Shown one piece after another: positions 27,519 to 37,475 of a stretch of DNA of 64,000 bases. Position 1 is the first letter of the stretch, and each line of letters opens with the position of its first letter. The notes beneath the pieces were generated by a model. It did not search any database. It had not been told where the DNA came from and saw only the letters and a program-made list of their open reading frames with translations. Origin of the DNA: Pseudomonas abyssi (GTDB taxonomy: Bacteria > Pseudomonadota > Gammaproteobacteria > Pseudomonadales > Pseudomonadaceae); contig NZ_NTMR01000014.1 in the NCBI RefSeq assembly GCF_002307495.1, positions 1 to 64,000 of the forward strand. Reading direction: 5' to 3'. Made by a program: the position numbers and the translations under genes.

Positions 27519-29387
27519 TTGAGCGAGATGCACCAGATGATTACCCCGGCGCTGACCCTGTCCGGGGTCGCCCTGGTCAGCCTGGTTTGCCAGCTGACAG
27601 CCTGGCGCCTGCGCCTGCCGGCGATTCTGTTTTTGTTGCTGGCCGGTATTCTGCTCGGGCCGGTATTTGGCCTGCTGCAGCCGGATGCGTTTTTGGGCGA
27701 TCTGCTGTTCCCGCTGGTGTCGGTGTGCGTAGCGCTGATCCTGTTTGAGGGCAGCCTGACGCTCAAGTTTGAACAGCTCAAGGAAACCGGCAGCGTGGTG
27801 CGCCGGCTGGTGACGGTCGGTGCGCTGGTGACCTGGGGCGTGATTACTGCAGCCTGTCACTGGCTCATAGAGCTGGACCTGGCGCTGTCGGCGCTCTTTG
27901 GTGCCTTGGTGGTGGTAACCGGTCCGACCGTGGTGGTGCCCATGCTGCGTACCCTGCGGGCGACCCAGCGGATCTCCAAGGTGCTGCGCTGGGAGGGCAT
28001 TCTGATCGATCCGATCGGCGCCTTGCTGGCAGTCCTGGTCTATGAATGGATCGTGGCCCAGAGCGCCGGCGGCAATGGCTTTAGCGCGGGGCTATGGATC
28101 TTTGTCGAGGTGATCGCGGTTGGTGCCATTGCCGGTGTGGCAGGTGGTGCGTTGATGGCGACGGCGCTGCGCCGGCACTGGATTCCGGAATACCTCGAGG
28201 TGCTGGCCTCGCTGGCGCTGGTGCTGGTTGCCTTTACCGTGTCCAACGAGCTGGTGCACGAGTCCGGTCTGCTGACCGTGACCGTCATGGGCATCTGGCT
28301 GGCGAACGCCAAGGGCGTGGATATCGAGGAAATTCTGGTGTTCAAGGAGCACCTCTCGGTATTGCTGATTTCCGGGCTGTTTATTTTGCTGGCGGCGCGG
28401 GTAGACCTGGGCGCCTTGCTGGCACTCGGCTGGCCTGCGTTGGCGCTGCTGGCGGTTATCCAGTTTGTCGCCCGGCCGCTGGCGGTGTGGATCAGTAGTA
28501 TCGGGAGCGAGCTGACCTGGAATGAGCGTGCGCTGGTGGCCTGGATTGGGCCGCGCGGTATTGTCGCCGCTGCGGTCTCGGCGCTGTTCGCCCTGCGTCT
28601 GGAACAGGCCGGCTACGAGGACGCAGCCCTGGTCAGCGCACTGACCTTTGCGGTGATCATTGGCACCGTGGTGTTTCAAAGCGCGACGGCGCGGCGCATG
28701 GCGCAGCTGCTGGGCGTGACCGAGCCGGAGCGACGCGGGGTGCTGCTGATTGGTGCCAATGCGGTCGCGCGCTCGCTGGCCGAAGTGCTGCAGAAGCTGG
28801 AGGTGCCGCTGCTGATCGTCGATACCCACTGGGACTCGATCCGCCAGGCGCGGATGAAAGGCTTGCGCACCCTGCGCGGCAACCCCTTGTCGACGCATTT
28901 CGACGACAATCTGGACCTAGCCGGCCTCGGCACGCTGGTGACCCTGACGCCTGAGCGTGAACGCAACGCCTTGCTCAACAAGCACTTTCAGCGTGACTTT
29001 CCGGCGCACCGTATCTTCAGCGTGCGCAACGAGCGTAGCGGAGCAAACGAGCGCCTGCAGATTTCCAGTGCGCACGAGGGCTTGTTGATGGGCGCGGAGG
29101 GAATGACCTTCAGCAAGCTGTCGAGTCTGATCAGCCAGGGCGCGCGCTTCAAGGCCACCACCCTGACCGAGGGCTTTGGTTTTGAGCAGTGGCAGCAGGA
29201 GGCGGGCAAGAACCGCGTGCCGATGCTGGCGCTGACGCCGGAGCGGCGCGTTCGCGTGTTCTCGCCTGCGCAGAAGCTGGAGCCGGTGGCGGACTGGACG
29301 GTGATCTATCTGGAACTATCGCCGGAGGCTGCCAAAATCGCCCGTGAGGCTGAGAGTGGCGAGCCGGCGACTCAGTTGCCTGATTGA
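27519..29387 (+). CDS. CPA1-type cation/proton antiporter with TrkA-N (RCK) domain
   Basis: A protein of about 622 residues. The N-terminal 390 or so residues form about 12 transmembrane helices of a sodium/proton exchanger, with the motifs LLAGILLGPVFGLL, ILFEGSLTLKFEQL and TGPTVVVPMLR typical of CPA1/NhaP-like antiporters. A nucleotide-binding RCK domain follows (about 405-530, GVLLIGANAVARSLAEVLQ). It exchanges Na+ or K+ for H+ across the inner membrane. The TTG at 27519 was chosen because AGGGAG (27507-27512) abuts an ATG at 27513 with no spacing but lies six bases before the TTG; an ATG at 27528 is also possible. Confidence 0.88.
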   Translation: MSEMHQMITPALTLSGVALVSLVCQLTAWRLRLPAILFLLLAGILLGPVFGLLQPDAFLGDLLFPLVSVCVALILFEGSLTLKFEQLKETGSVVRRLVTVGALVTWGVITAACHWLIELDLALSALFGALVVVTGPTVVVPMLRTLRATQRISKVLRWEGILIDPIGALLAVLVYEWIVAQSAGGNGFSAGLWIFVEVIAVGAIAGVAGGALMATALRRHWIPEYLEVLASLALVLVAFTVSNELVHESGLLTVTVMGIWLANAKGVDIEEILVFKEHLSVLLISGLFILLAARVDLGALLALGWPALALLAVIQFVARPLAVWISSIGSELTWNERALVAWIGPRGIVAAAVSALFALRLEQAGYEDAALVSALTFAVIIGTVVFQSATARRMAQLLGVTEPERRGVLLIGANAVARSLAEVLQKLEVPLLIVDTHWDSIRQARMKGLRTLRGNPLSTHFDDNLDLAGLGTLVTLTPERERNALLNKHFQRDFPAHRIFSVRNERSGANERLQISSAHEGLLMGAEGMTFSKLSSLISQGARFKATTLTEGFGFEQWQQEAGKNRVPMLALTPERRVRVFSPAQKLEPVADWTVIYLELSPEAAKIAREAESGEPATQLPD

Positions 29388-29414
29388 CCGCAGCGGCGGC
29401 CCGATCGGTCGCCG

Positions 29415-30533
29415 TTACTGCAGGGTGCTGCGCAGTCGGCGCAGCGCCGCGTAAAAGAACACCGCACCGATGGCTATCAAGGCCAGCAGTTTTGGCCACA
29501 CGATACCAAGCCCCGCACCGCGCAGCAGCACGCTCTGCGCCAGTTCAACAAAGTGAGTGGTCGGCGCCAGTGACATGATCAGTTGCACTGGCACCGGCAT
29601 GCTCTCGCGCGGCGTTACCGCACCGGAGAGAATCTGCAGGGGGATCAGCACGAGCATGATCAATAGCCCCAGCTGAGGCATTGAGCGGGCCACGGTGCCC
29701 AGAAATATCCCCATTGAGGTGGTGGCAAACAGGTGCAATGCGGTGCCCGCCAGGAACAGCGCCATCGATCCCTGAATGGGCACCTGCAGCCAGCCTTCGA
29801 CGATAAAACGCAAGGCAAATCCTGACGCGACCAGCACCACCAGACCCATGGCCCAGACCTTGGCGAGCATGATCTCCAGCGGCGTCACCGGCATAACCAA
29901 CAGGTGCTCGATGGTGCCGTGCTCGCGCTCGCGAATCAGTGCTGCGCCAGTCAGGATAATCGACAGCAAGGTGATCTGGTTGATCACCTCGGTAATGGCG
30001 CCGAACCAGCTGGCGTCCAGGTTGGGGTTGTAGGCAATGCGTACTACCGCCTCGACGGGCTGGGTTGCGCTGCCTTGGTAGCCCTGCGCAAACGCGGCTG
30101 TTTCGCTCTGAATGATCTGCTGTATATAGCCTGCACCACTGAAGGCCTGACTCACCTGAGTGGCATCGACGTTCAGTTGAATGCCGGGTTGGTTTCCGGC
30201 CAGCAGGTCACGCTGAAAATCTGGCGGGATATTCAGCGTAAAGGTGTATAGCCCGCTATCCATGCCCCGGTCCATTTGTCGGTGGTCGATGCGTGTGGGC
30301 GGCAGAAAATACGGGAGCTGGAAGGCATCGATCAGCCTGGCCGAGACCTGTGAGCGATCCTCGTCGACCACGGCAATGGTCGCGCGATGCGGTGTTTCCG
30401 GCATCGCGGTGGCGGAGGAGTAGATGCTCAGACTGAAGGCATAGATGATCAGCACAACCAGCGCCGGGTCACGGGCCAGGCTACGCAGCTCCTTGATACC
30501 GAGCTGGAGAATATTGCCGAGTGCGCGTGTCAT
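29415..30533 (-). CDS. ABC-2 type transporter permease (YhhJ-like)
   Basis: A 372-residue membrane protein with one N-terminal helix (ALVVLIIYAFSLSIYSS), a periplasmic domain and five C-terminal helices (about 175-370) containing the ABC-2 signature EREHGTIEHLLVMPVTPLEI. It is the last gene of the HlyD/RbbA/permease operon and starts one base after the rbbA stop. It is homologous to the permease half of the upstream fusion protein, so the two probably form a heterodimeric exporter, as for the E. coli YhiI-RbbA-YhhJ set. Substrate unknown. Confidence 0.9.
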   Translation of the reverse strand: MTRALGNILQLGIKELRSLARDPALVVLIIYAFSLSIYSSATAMPETPHRATIAVVDEDRSQVSARLIDAFQLPYFLPPTRIDHRQMDRGMDSGLYTFTLNIPPDFQRDLLAGNQPGIQLNVDATQVSQAFSGAGYIQQIIQSETAAFAQGYQGSATQPVEAVVRIAYNPNLDASWFGAITEVINQITLLSIILTGAALIREREHGTIEHLLVMPVTPLEIMLAKVWAMGLVVLVASGFALRFIVEGWLQVPIQGSMALFLAGTALHLFATTSMGIFLGTVARSMPQLGLLIMLVLIPLQILSGAVTPRESMPVPVQLIMSLAPTTHFVELAQSVLLRGAGLGIVWPKLLALIAIGAVFFYAALRRLRSTLQ

Positions 30534-30534
30534 G

Positions 30535-33264
30535 TCATTTCTCCTGCTTGCTCAGGCCAAGCACACTGGCCAGTGTGAGCACCGGAACGGCTAACAGCAG
30601 CGGCAGGAAGTAGCCTTGCAGCTCAGCAAAGTCGAGCGCCTTGGAGAATACTCCGCGGGTAATGATCAGGAAGTGGGTGGTGGGGTAGAGCTGGCCTATG
30701 AACGCGCCAGCTCCCTCCATGGCAGAAACCGGATGAAGCATGCCGGAAAACTGGATCGTCGGAATCAGCGTGGCGATAGCCGTGCCGAAAATCGCCGCAA
30801 TCTGGCTTTTCAGCAGCGACGACACCAGCAGTCCGAGACCGGTCGCGCAGATCAGATAGAGCAGCCCGCCCAGCAGCAGAGTGGGCAAACTGCCCTTGAT
30901 CGGCACGGCAAAGACAAACACCGCCAAGAGCAGCAGCGCAAGCAGGTTGACGAAACCCAGCGCGACATACGGCAACTGCTTGCCGAGCAGAAACTCGAGC
31001 TTGCTGACCGGCGTAACGTAGAAGTTGGTGATGGAACCCAGCTCCTTTTCCCGGACCACAGCCAGCGCTGTGAGCATGGCCGGGATCATCATCAGCAGAA
31101 TCGGAATCACGGCCGGCACCATGGCCGGCAGGCTTTTCACGTCGGGGTTGTAGCGGTAGCGGGTTTCCACATTCACCAGGCTGGTCGTATAGGTGGTTGG
31201 CTGATGAGCGGCCAGGGTCAGCAGGTAGTTGAGGTGTATGCCCTGGGCATAGCCGCGCAGGGTATCTGCGCGCATCGGCATGGCGCCATCGACCCAATAG
31301 GCCACCTGGGGAGCGTCGCCGCGCAGCAGATCGCGGCCGAATCCCGGCGGGATTTCCAGGGCGAGGCTGATGTCACCGGCGCGCATGCGCTGATCCAGTT
31401 CCGCATGGCTGTACAGAGGCGGCTTTTCGATGAAGTAGCGCGAGCCAGACAGTTCCAGCGCATAGTTCTGGCTGTAGGTTGTCTGGTCGCGATCCAGCAC
31501 TGCAAAGGTCAGGTTCTCGACATCCATGTTGATGCCGTACCCCATGATCAGCATCAGAAACACCGTGCCGACCAGCGCGAGCAAACCGCGCACCGGGTCA
31601 CGGCGCAGCTCCATGGTTTCGCGTCGGGTGTAGCTCAGCAGCCGGCGCAGGCTGAAGCGTGGCACCTTGGCCGGCGCACTTGCCGACGTGGTGGGCGCTG
31701 TGGGGGCGACCTCCTCGGACGCGTTGTCATCCGGGCCACTGGCTTCGCGCAGCCAGTCGATGAACGCTTCTTCCAGCGTGGCCTTGCCGCGCTGCTGACG
31801 CAGCGCTTGCGGTGCGCCGCTGACGAGTACCTTGCCTGCGTGCATCAGTGACATGCGGTCGCAGCGTTCAGCTTCATTCATGAAGTGGGTGGAGATGAAG
31901 ATGGTCACGCCGTCTTCGCGCGAGAGTTTGACCAGCAGCGCCCAGAACATGTCGCGGGCGACCGGGTCGACGCCGGAGGTGGGCTCGTCGAGGATGAGGA
32001 TTTCTGGCTTGTGGATGACCGCAACCGCCAGCGACAGCCGTTGGCGCACGCCCAGCGGCAACGCCATAGGCAGGCTGTCGGCAACCTCATGCAGGTTGAA
32101 TTGATCCAGCAGTTCAATAATGCGCTGTGGGCCTTGGTCTGCGGGCAGGTGGTACAGCTTTGCATGCAGCGCCAGGTTCTGGCGCACCGTCAGTTCACTG
32201 TACAGCGAGAAGGCCTGGGACATGTAGCCCACACGCATGCGCACGCCCATGTCGTTCGGGTCGACCGGCTTGCCGAGCACCGAGGCTTCGCCTTCGCTGA
32301 ACGGCAGCAGCCCAGTGAGCATCTTCATGGTGGTCGACTTGCCACACCCGTTGGAGCCGAGGAAGCCAAAGATCTCGCCGCGTTCGATGCGGAAGTTCAC
32401 CCTGTCCACCGCTACGAAGTCGCCAAAGCGGCGGGTCAGGTCGTGGGCTTCAATGGCTATGCCACTGTGCTCGCCACGCGGCGGGATGACCAGTTGCTGA
32501 TGCTGACTGCGCTTTTCCTCCGGCAGCAGTGCAACAAAGGCCTGCTCAAGGCTGCTGGACTCGGTTCGCTCAAGGATCTGCTGCGGCGTGCCGGTCGCCA
32601 GTACCTTGCCGGCGTCCATGGCGATGAGCCAGTCAAAGTTCTGGGCTTCGTCCATGTAAGCGCTGGCAATCAGCACGCTCATCTGTGGTCGGCTGGCGCG
32701 AATGCGCCGAATCAGATCCCAGAACTGGCTGCGTGACAGCGGGTCGACGCCGGTGGTGGGTTCATCCAGGATCAACAGGTCCGGGTCATGAATCAATGCG
32801 CAGCACAGCCCGAGCTTTTGCTTCATACCGCCCGACAGCTTGCCTGCCGGACGATCAATGAAACGGCTCATGCCGGTACTGGCGAGCAGGTCACTGATCC
32901 TCGTCTGGCGTTCCTGCCTGTCCTGGTTGAACAGACGGCCGAAGAACTCCAGGTTCTCCGCGACGCTCAGAGTGGGGTAGAGGTTTTTGCCTAGCCCCTG
33001 TGGCATGAAGGCAATGCGTGGGCAGACTCGACGGCGGTGGCCGGCGCTGCGCATATCGCCGCCCAGTACCTGAAGTTGTCCCTGCTGCAGGCGACGCGCG
33101 CCGGCTACCAGTGACAGCAGGCTGGATTTGCCAACGCCATCGGGGCCGATCAGGCCAACCATGCAGCCGGCCGGTAACGTCAGTGTCAGGGCGTCAAGGG
33201 CGGTTACCTTGCCGTATTGCAGGCTGATACCGTCCAGTCTGGCGACCGGATCGTGCGCGTCCAT
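30535..33264 (-). CDS. rbbA: RbbA-type fusion: two ABC ATPase domains plus ABC-2 permease
   Basis: A 909-residue protein, the same size as E. coli RbbA (about 911). The first ABC domain has GPDGVGKSS and LSGGMKQK; the second has [13 protein letters not shown] and [17 protein letters not shown]. After a Ser/Ala/Thr-rich linker comes an ABC-2 permease domain (about 545-905) with [21 protein letters not shown]. RbbA in E. coli was described as a ribosome-bound ATPase, but the operon with HlyD-like and permease genes points to export. It starts three bases before the upstream HlyD gene ends its spacer, so it is tightly coupled. The transported substrate is unknown. Confidence 0.92.
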   Translation of the reverse strand: MDAHDPVARLDGISLQYGKVTALDALTLTLPAGCMVGLIGPDGVGKSSLLSLVAGARRLQQGQLQVLGGDMRSAGHRRRVCPRIAFMPQGLGKNLYPTLSVAENLEFFGRLFNQDRQERQTRISDLLASTGMSRFIDRPAGKLSGGMKQKLGLCCALIHDPDLLILDEPTTGVDPLSRSQFWDLIRRIRASRPQMSVLIASAYMDEAQNFDWLIAMDAGKVLATGTPQQILERTESSSLEQAFVALLPEEKRSQHQQLVIPPRGEHSGIAIEAHDLTRRFGDFVAVDRVNFRIERGEIFGFLGSNGCGKSTTMKMLTGLLPFSEGEASVLGKPVDPNDMGVRMRVGYMSQAFSLYSELTVRQNLALHAKLYHLPADQGPQRIIELLDQFNLHEVADSLPMALPLGVRQRLSLAVAVIHKPEILILDEPTSGVDPVARDMFWALLVKLSREDGVTIFISTHFMNEAERCDRMSLMHAGKVLVSGAPQALRQQRGKATLEEAFIDWLREASGPDDNASEEVAPTAPTTSASAPAKVPRFSLRRLLSYTRRETMELRRDPVRGLLALVGTVFLMLIMGYGINMDVENLTFAVLDRDQTTYSQNYALELSGSRYFIEKPPLYSHAELDQRMRAGDISLALEIPPGFGRDLLRGDAPQVAYWVDGAMPMRADTLRGYAQGIHLNYLLTLAAHQPTTYTTSLVNVETRYRYNPDVKSLPAMVPAVIPILLMMIPAMLTALAVVREKELGSITNFYVTPVSKLEFLLGKQLPYVALGFVNLLALLLLAVFVFAVPIKGSLPTLLLGGLLYLICATGLGLLVSSLLKSQIAAIFGTAIATLIPTIQFSGMLHPVSAMEGAGAFIGQLYPTTHFLIITRGVFSKALDFAELQGYFLPLLLAVPVLTLASVLGLSKQEK

Positions 33265-33266
33265 GC

Positions 33267-34340
33267 TCAGTGTCCGACGTTGACTTCAAGGTCCGCCGGC
33301 CAGTCGGCGTCGGCGTCCAGCTTCAGCCAGGCGACGCCGGGCAGGCCGGTCTTGACCTGCTCGATGTGCTCCTCCAGCAGGGCAGGGTCGATGCGCGCGC
33401 GGATGCGGAACATCATCTTTTCGCGCTCCTGTTCGGTCTCGACCGACTTGGGCGTGAATTGAGCCACGCTGGCGACATAGCTGATAGTGGCGGGGATGAC
33501 GTATTCGGGCGCGGCATCGATGATGATGCGGGCATCGGAGCCCATGGCAACGCGCCCGGCCAACCGTTCGGGCAGAAAGAAGGTCATGTAGACATCAGTC
33601 AGATCGACCAGGTTGAGCACGCGCCCACCGGCGCCCAGTACTTCGCCTGGCTCTACTGTGCGAAATTGCACGCGGGCGTGACGGTCCGCGCTCAGGGTGC
33701 TGTCGGTGATGTCGGCGGCGATGCGGTCCGCTGCGGCGCGTGCGGCGTCCAGCGCTGATTCGGCACCGATCACCTGTGAGCGAGCAGCGGCGATACCGGC
33801 CTCGGCAGACAAAATCTGGGCCCGTGCAGACGCGACAGCGGCTTGTGCACTTTGTAGCGCCGCTTCTGCGTCGTCGAGTTGCTGGCGCGACATCGCATTA
33901 CGCTGAACCAGTACCTTGATGCGGTCATAGCGTTTTTGCGCCGCATTGGATTCAGCTTGGCGTTGCAGCAGCAATGCTTCGGCGGTCGCGTGTTCGCTCT
34001 CACGCTGGCTGACCAGAGCCTGCGCGGTTTGAATGGCGTTCTCGGCCTGCCTGGACTGGGCTTGGGCCTGCTGCAGCTGCGCTTGCAGCGTAGTGGTATC
34101 CATCTCGGCGAGGACGTCGCCGGTATCCACAAAGTCGCCTTCGTCCACCAGAATACGGGTGACACGACCGCCCAGCTTGGTGGCGACGTTGATCTCGGTT
34201 GCTTCGATGCGGCCATTGCCGCTAACGAACCCTTCACCATAACCAGAGGGTTTGAGCTCAAGCCAGGCGATAATGGCAAGGGCTGCGACGATGGCGACGA
34301 CTATGAGGCCACGGACAAGTTTGCGGGGAGGTTTCTGCAC
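33267..34340 (-). CDS. HlyD-family membrane fusion protein (YhiI-like)
   Basis: A 357-residue periplasmic adaptor: an N-terminal membrane anchor ([20 protein letters not shown]), a barrel-sandwich half-motif ([20 protein letters not shown]), a long Gln/Ala-rich coiled coil (about 75-210), and a beta-barrel end. I chose the GTG at 34340 because AAGGAA lies five bases upstream; an upstream GTG at 34373 would add 11 polar residues before the anchor. It is the first gene of the exporter operon. Proteins of this kind join an inner-membrane ABC exporter to the outer membrane or envelope. Confidence 0.9.
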   Translation of the reverse strand: MQKPPRKLVRGLIVVAIVAALAIIAWLELKPSGYGEGFVSGNGRIEATEINVATKLGGRVTRILVDEGDFVDTGDVLAEMDTTTLQAQLQQAQAQSRQAENAIQTAQALVSQRESEHATAEALLLQRQAESNAAQKRYDRIKVLVQRNAMSRQQLDDAEAALQSAQAAVASARAQILSAEAGIAAARSQVIGAESALDAARAAADRIAADITDSTLSADRHARVQFRTVEPGEVLGAGGRVLNLVDLTDVYMTFFLPERLAGRVAMGSDARIIIDAAPEYVIPATISYVASVAQFTPKSVETEQEREKMMFRIRARIDPALLEEHIEQVKTGLPGVAWLKLDADADWPADLEVNVGH

Positions 34341-34385
34341 GATGATTCCTTTTCCTGTGTGCGGGCAAATCACGGATGATCGCTG

Positions 34386-34403
34386 CTAGAAAATCCATTC
34401 TAG
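34386..34403. promoter_or_regulatory. Small palindrome upstream of the exporter operon
   Basis: CTAGAA and TTCTAG flank six bases, 46 bases before the GTG start of the HlyD-like gene, in the 212-base gap between it and nadR. It could be an operator, but nothing else supports this; the rest of the gap shows no clear terminator or gene. Confidence 0.25.
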
Positions 34404-34552
34404 AAAGTACCGGCGCAAGGGGTGTTGATACCGGTCAATGTGCTCGGGAACTGTCTCGGTTTTGAATCAAGCTAGCCTGAAGAGTACCCGATTTTCAAGC
34501 TTCGGGGGCACTAGATCGGCGTTTTGTGACCTGCTATTGAGGTTGGGCGCCG

Positions 34553-35578
34553 TCAGGCGGCGGGGACGTTACGCAGTAGGTGCGCCCGTCTCTGCTCAAG
34601 CGAGCCGTGTAATGTCAATGCACAGAGTTGCCTGTTGGTTAGTTCAGACTCGTACAGCGCCTGTTGCTCTTGGCGAAATGCCTCAGGGCTGCGGGTGCCG
34701 TCCTGCACCAGAGGGAAGTCAGCTGCACACAGCCAGAGCTGATGATAGGGGCGCTCGGCCAGGGCGATAAGCTCTGGCGGAGGAGGCTCAGGGAACATCA
34801 GCTGATGGTAGATCAGCGTGGTCAGCGGGGTGGTATCGCAGATCACCGCACTGTGTCCCTCTCTTATAGCGAGGGCAACGGCTTCGTTTTCCAGGTCGAC
34901 TTGGGTGCGGGCGATGGTCAGCAGATCGCCAGAGCTGAGCACGCCTCCGCAATCTTCCCAGTGCTGGCGGCCGAATTCGGCAACCCAGGGCCAGCCGCGC
35001 TGCTCTGCCAGCCACTGGCCCAGGCTGGTCTTGCCGGTGGATTCTGCGCCGATCAGGGCGATACGCCGACAACGCTGTGCGGCCAAGACATCAGCGGTTT
35101 GCCAGTCGGCGCTGGGCGCCGCCCGCAAGGCGGTACCACTGATGGGGTGGCGAATACGGTCGCGGTCGACCAGCACTGAGACCACCGGTCGTTGCCAGTG
35201 CTGGGCGAGATGGTCGGCGAACCCCTGCCCGTAGTCTTCGCTGCTGAACACGGCGTCGATGGGCTGACCAAGCGTGCGATCAATCAGCTCGGCACAGAAT
35301 TGTCGCTGCTGCAGATCGCTGGCGTTGTTGTCAGGCATCGCCAGCCCAAGCCGGCAGGCTTGCGCGGCATCGACCACCACACACTGATGCTGCGGCCAGC
35401 CGTCATTGAGCCATTGCTGGCGCAGGGCGCTGGTGCAGCCGGCAAACTCCGGCCGAGAGTAGCTCAGGATGAGGACCTGCTCGCACGCCGCGGTCGCGGT
35501 ATCGATCAGGTAGCGGTGGCCGCTGTGCAGCGGCGAAAACTTGCCGACGACTAGGCCGGTTCGGTAGTGCTTTGACAT
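34553..35578 (-). CDS. nadR: NadR-type NMN adenylyltransferase / ribosylnicotinamide kinase
   Basis: A 341-residue bifunctional enzyme. The N-terminal nucleotidyltransferase has GKFSPLHSGH (12-21) and ISGTALR (146-152) and makes NAD from NMN. The C-terminal kinase has Walker A GAESTGKT (177-184) and makes NMN from nicotinamide riboside. The N-terminal DNA-binding helix-turn-helix of enterobacterial NadR is missing, so it is not expected to repress transcription. It is the last gene of a seven-gene operon and overlaps pnuC by 28 bp. Together with PnuC it forms a complete nicotinamide riboside salvage route. The ATG at 35578 is set by the start of the GKFxPxHxGH domain. Confidence 0.92.
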   Translation of the reverse strand: MSKHYRTGLVVGKFSPLHSGHRYLIDTATAACEQVLILSYSRPEFAGCTSALRQQWLNDGWPQHQCVVVDAAQACRLGLAMPDNNASDLQQRQFCAELIDRTLGQPIDAVFSSEDYGQGFADHLAQHWQRPVVSVLVDRDRIRHPISGTALRAAPSADWQTADVLAAQRCRRIALIGAESTGKTSLGQWLAEQRGWPWVAEFGRQHWEDCGGVLSSGDLLTIARTQVDLENEAVALAIREGHSAVICDTTPLTTLIYHQLMFPEPPPPELIALAERPYHQLWLCAADFPLVQDGTRSPEAFRQEQQALYESELTNRQLCALTLHGSLEQRRAHLLRNVPAA

Positions 35579-36135
35579 GGTCTGTTCAGTTCTCGGTGCC
35601 AGCGCCAAAGGCCATAGCAGGCGTTGATCCAGAAGCCGACATACACCAACGAGGTCAGCATCAGCTCGCGGGAGGCGTACAGCGGTACGGCGATGCTGTT
35701 GACGATCAGCCAGAACCACCAGGTTTCGATGCGTCGCTTCATCAGCAGTAGCTGGGCGGTCACGCTGAAAGTCAGCACCGCGGAGTCGACAAAGGGCGCG
35801 TAGGCATCGGTATGCAGGTGCAGCAGCGCCCCGTAACCCAGTAGCGTCGCTACCGCGATCAACAGGTAGAGCGCGAGTTGCGACCAGGAGCTGCGGCTGA
35901 TCGCCTCGGCGCTGGCGCCGCGTTGCCATTGTTGCCAACCAATGATGCTGGTGCCGATAAAGAACAGCATCAGCGTGGCGTCGGCGTACAGCTGGACCTG
36001 AAAGAACAAAACGGCAAACAGCACGCAGCCGATGATGCCGAGTGTCCAGGTGTGACGATGATTGCGGGCGGCAAGGAAGACGCTGATCAGAAAGAAGGCG
36101 TTGGCGCTGTATTCCAGCAGGGTGAGACTGCTCAT
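35551..36135 (-). CDS. pnuC: Nicotinamide riboside transporter, PnuC family
   Basis: A 194-residue membrane protein with about seven helices and the WxxW motif (Trp67-Gln-Gln-Trp70) that lines the riboside site in PnuC proteins. It imports nicotinamide riboside by facilitated diffusion, trapped by the kinase activity of NadR. Its ATG at 36135 overlaps the stop of the adenylating-enzyme gene by 4 bp, and its end overlaps nadR by 28 bp. An upstream in-frame extension was rejected because it would read through the previous gene. Pairing with nadR makes the substrate call fairly firm. Confidence 0.9.
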   Translation of the reverse strand: MSSLTLLEYSANAFFLISVFLAARNHRHTWTLGIIGCVLFAVLFFQVQLYADATLMLFFIGTSIIGWQQWQRGASAEAISRSSWSQLALYLLIAVATLLGYGALLHLHTDAYAPFVDSAVLTFSVTAQLLLMKRRIETWWFWLIVNSIAVPLYASRELMLTSLVYVGFWINACYGLWRWHRELNRPCQSTTEPA

Positions 36136-37475
36136 CCGTCGTGGGCTCCGGGATAGTCGCTGGTGTATTGAATGAGTTTGTCGATGCCGAGCGGGAAGGG
36201 CTCGATGCTTACCTGGCAACCGTGACCAAAGGTGCCGGCGATGGCACGGCGCAGCGCCTGCTCATCGGTATTCCCCTGCAGACGCAGCACCAGATTGCCG
36301 TCGGCTTGTTGGTGCAGCTGATACTGAGCCAGTTCAAACGGCTGCATCAGATGGGTGATGTCGACGTTGTTGAGCCAGCGCCCTGCCGCGTAAAAGCGTA
36401 CCGGCGGGCGACCGTCGAGTTGCTGCAGGTACTGGTGCCCGTCAGGGCTTTGGTACAGGCAGGCGTAGTCGCCGGTGCGGTAGCGCAGCAGCGGCATGCA
36501 GGGGTTGAAGCCCCCGGTGATGGTGATTTCCCCGCGCGCACCTGCGGGTACTGCGCGGCCTTGACGGTCGAGCAGCTCGACCTTGAGCGTGCTTTGCACC
36601 AGACGCAGGCCGTTGCCGCTGCCGTCGCAGGCGGCAATCGGACCCGCTTCGTTCATTGAATAGAGGTTGATGACCGGGCAGGCAAAGCGCTCGCGCAAGC
36701 GTGCCTTGAGGCCGTCCAGCAGGGTCATGGAGGTCGAGAGGATGGCGGAAGGCTGGTGCGCGAACTCGACGGTCAGCAGTGTGCTCAGGCTGCGCGGATC
36801 GCCGGTCATCAGCAGCGGTTTGACCGTGTCCAGATAGCGCCTACGCGCGGCGGCGCTGGGCCAGTCAGCGGGATTCATATTGAGCTTGAGCAGTACCTTG
36901 TCATCCCAGTAGGGCAGTACCGAGGCATAGGTAAAACAACGCTGCTGATCACCAACCAGCATGACGCCGGTATCGCCCGGCAGGGTTTGCAGATCGATGC
37001 CGTGCCAGCCGACGATGCGCTCATGGAAGCAGTGATAGCGCGCGGCAACCAGCGGCAGTGACGGCACGCGCAGGGGGTGGCCGGTGGTGCCGCTGGTCTC
37101 GAAGACGATCAACTGCTGCGGATCAATGTCTGTCGGTACAAAGGCCGCCACGTCGCTGCTCAGGTCTTGCCGGGAAGTACAGGGCAGGGCGTCAAAGCCG
37201 AGGTGCCAGGGATAGCTACGATAGCGCGGTACCCGCCGCCGGCAGTGGTCGAGAAAGGCGGTCAGCCACTGGGAGTCCGGGCATTGCAGCAGCTGTTTGT
37301 CGCTCTGCAGTTGGCACAGCGCCGCTGCGTCCAGATGATGGCCGCTACGGCCGCTCAGCCTGGGCGCATCCGGGTGCTGCAGACAGCGTTGCAGCCGCTG
37401 TGCGGCGCGTGGGCTTAGCTCGGGCAGGCGCCGGGTATCGAGCCAGGGGGCGAGTTCCGCAGCGTTTGCAGTCAT
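36132..37475 (-). CDS. Stand-alone ANL-superfamily acyl-adenylating enzyme (PaaK/CapK-like)
   Basis: A 447-residue AMP-forming enzyme. Motifs in order: ETSGTTGHPLRVPS (phosphate loop, SGTTG at 128-132), NLYSMNEAGPIA (equivalent of the YGxTE motif, about 270-281), RYRTGDYA (331-338), and a short C-terminal domain. The closest recognisable group is phenylacetate-CoA ligase/CapK-like enzymes. No carrier protein, condensation domain or thioesterase lies nearby, so the acyl acceptor (CoA, amine or protein) is unknown. It overlaps both neighbours by 4 bp inside an operon with a MoxR ATPase, a metallopeptidase-VWA protein and NAD-salvage genes, an unexpected setting for a CoA ligase. Confidence 0.82.
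   Translation of the reverse strand: MTANAAELAPWLDTRRLPELSPRAAQRLQRCLQHPDAPRLSGRSGHHLDAAALCQLQSDKQLLQCPDSQWLTAFLDHCRRRVPRYRSYPWHLGFDALPCTSRQDLSSDVAAFVPTDIDPQQLIVFETSGTTGHPLRVPSLPLVAARYHCFHERIVGWHGIDLQTLPGDTGVMLVGDQQRCFTYASVLPYWDDKVLLKLNMNPADWPSAAARRRYLDTVKPLLMTGDPRSLSTLLTVEFAHQPSAILSTSMTLLDGLKARLRERFACPVINLYSMNEAGPIAACDGSGNGLRLVQSTLKVELLDRQGRAVPAGARGEITITGGFNPCMPLLRYRTGDYACLYQSPDGHQYLQQLDGRPPVRFYAAGRWLNNVDITHLMQPFELAQYQLHQQADGNLVLRLQGNTDEQALRRAIAGTFGHGCQVSIEPFPLGIDKLIQYTSDYPGAHDG

Noticed and set aside
26490..27860. 456-codon open frame on the minus strand across the GST and antiporter genes
   Set aside because: It spans two real genes in antisense and has no ribosome-binding site or domain.
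30616..31851. 411-codon open frame on the plus strand opposite rbbA
   Set aside because: Gln/His/Arg-rich antisense frame; the minus strand holds conserved ABC motifs.
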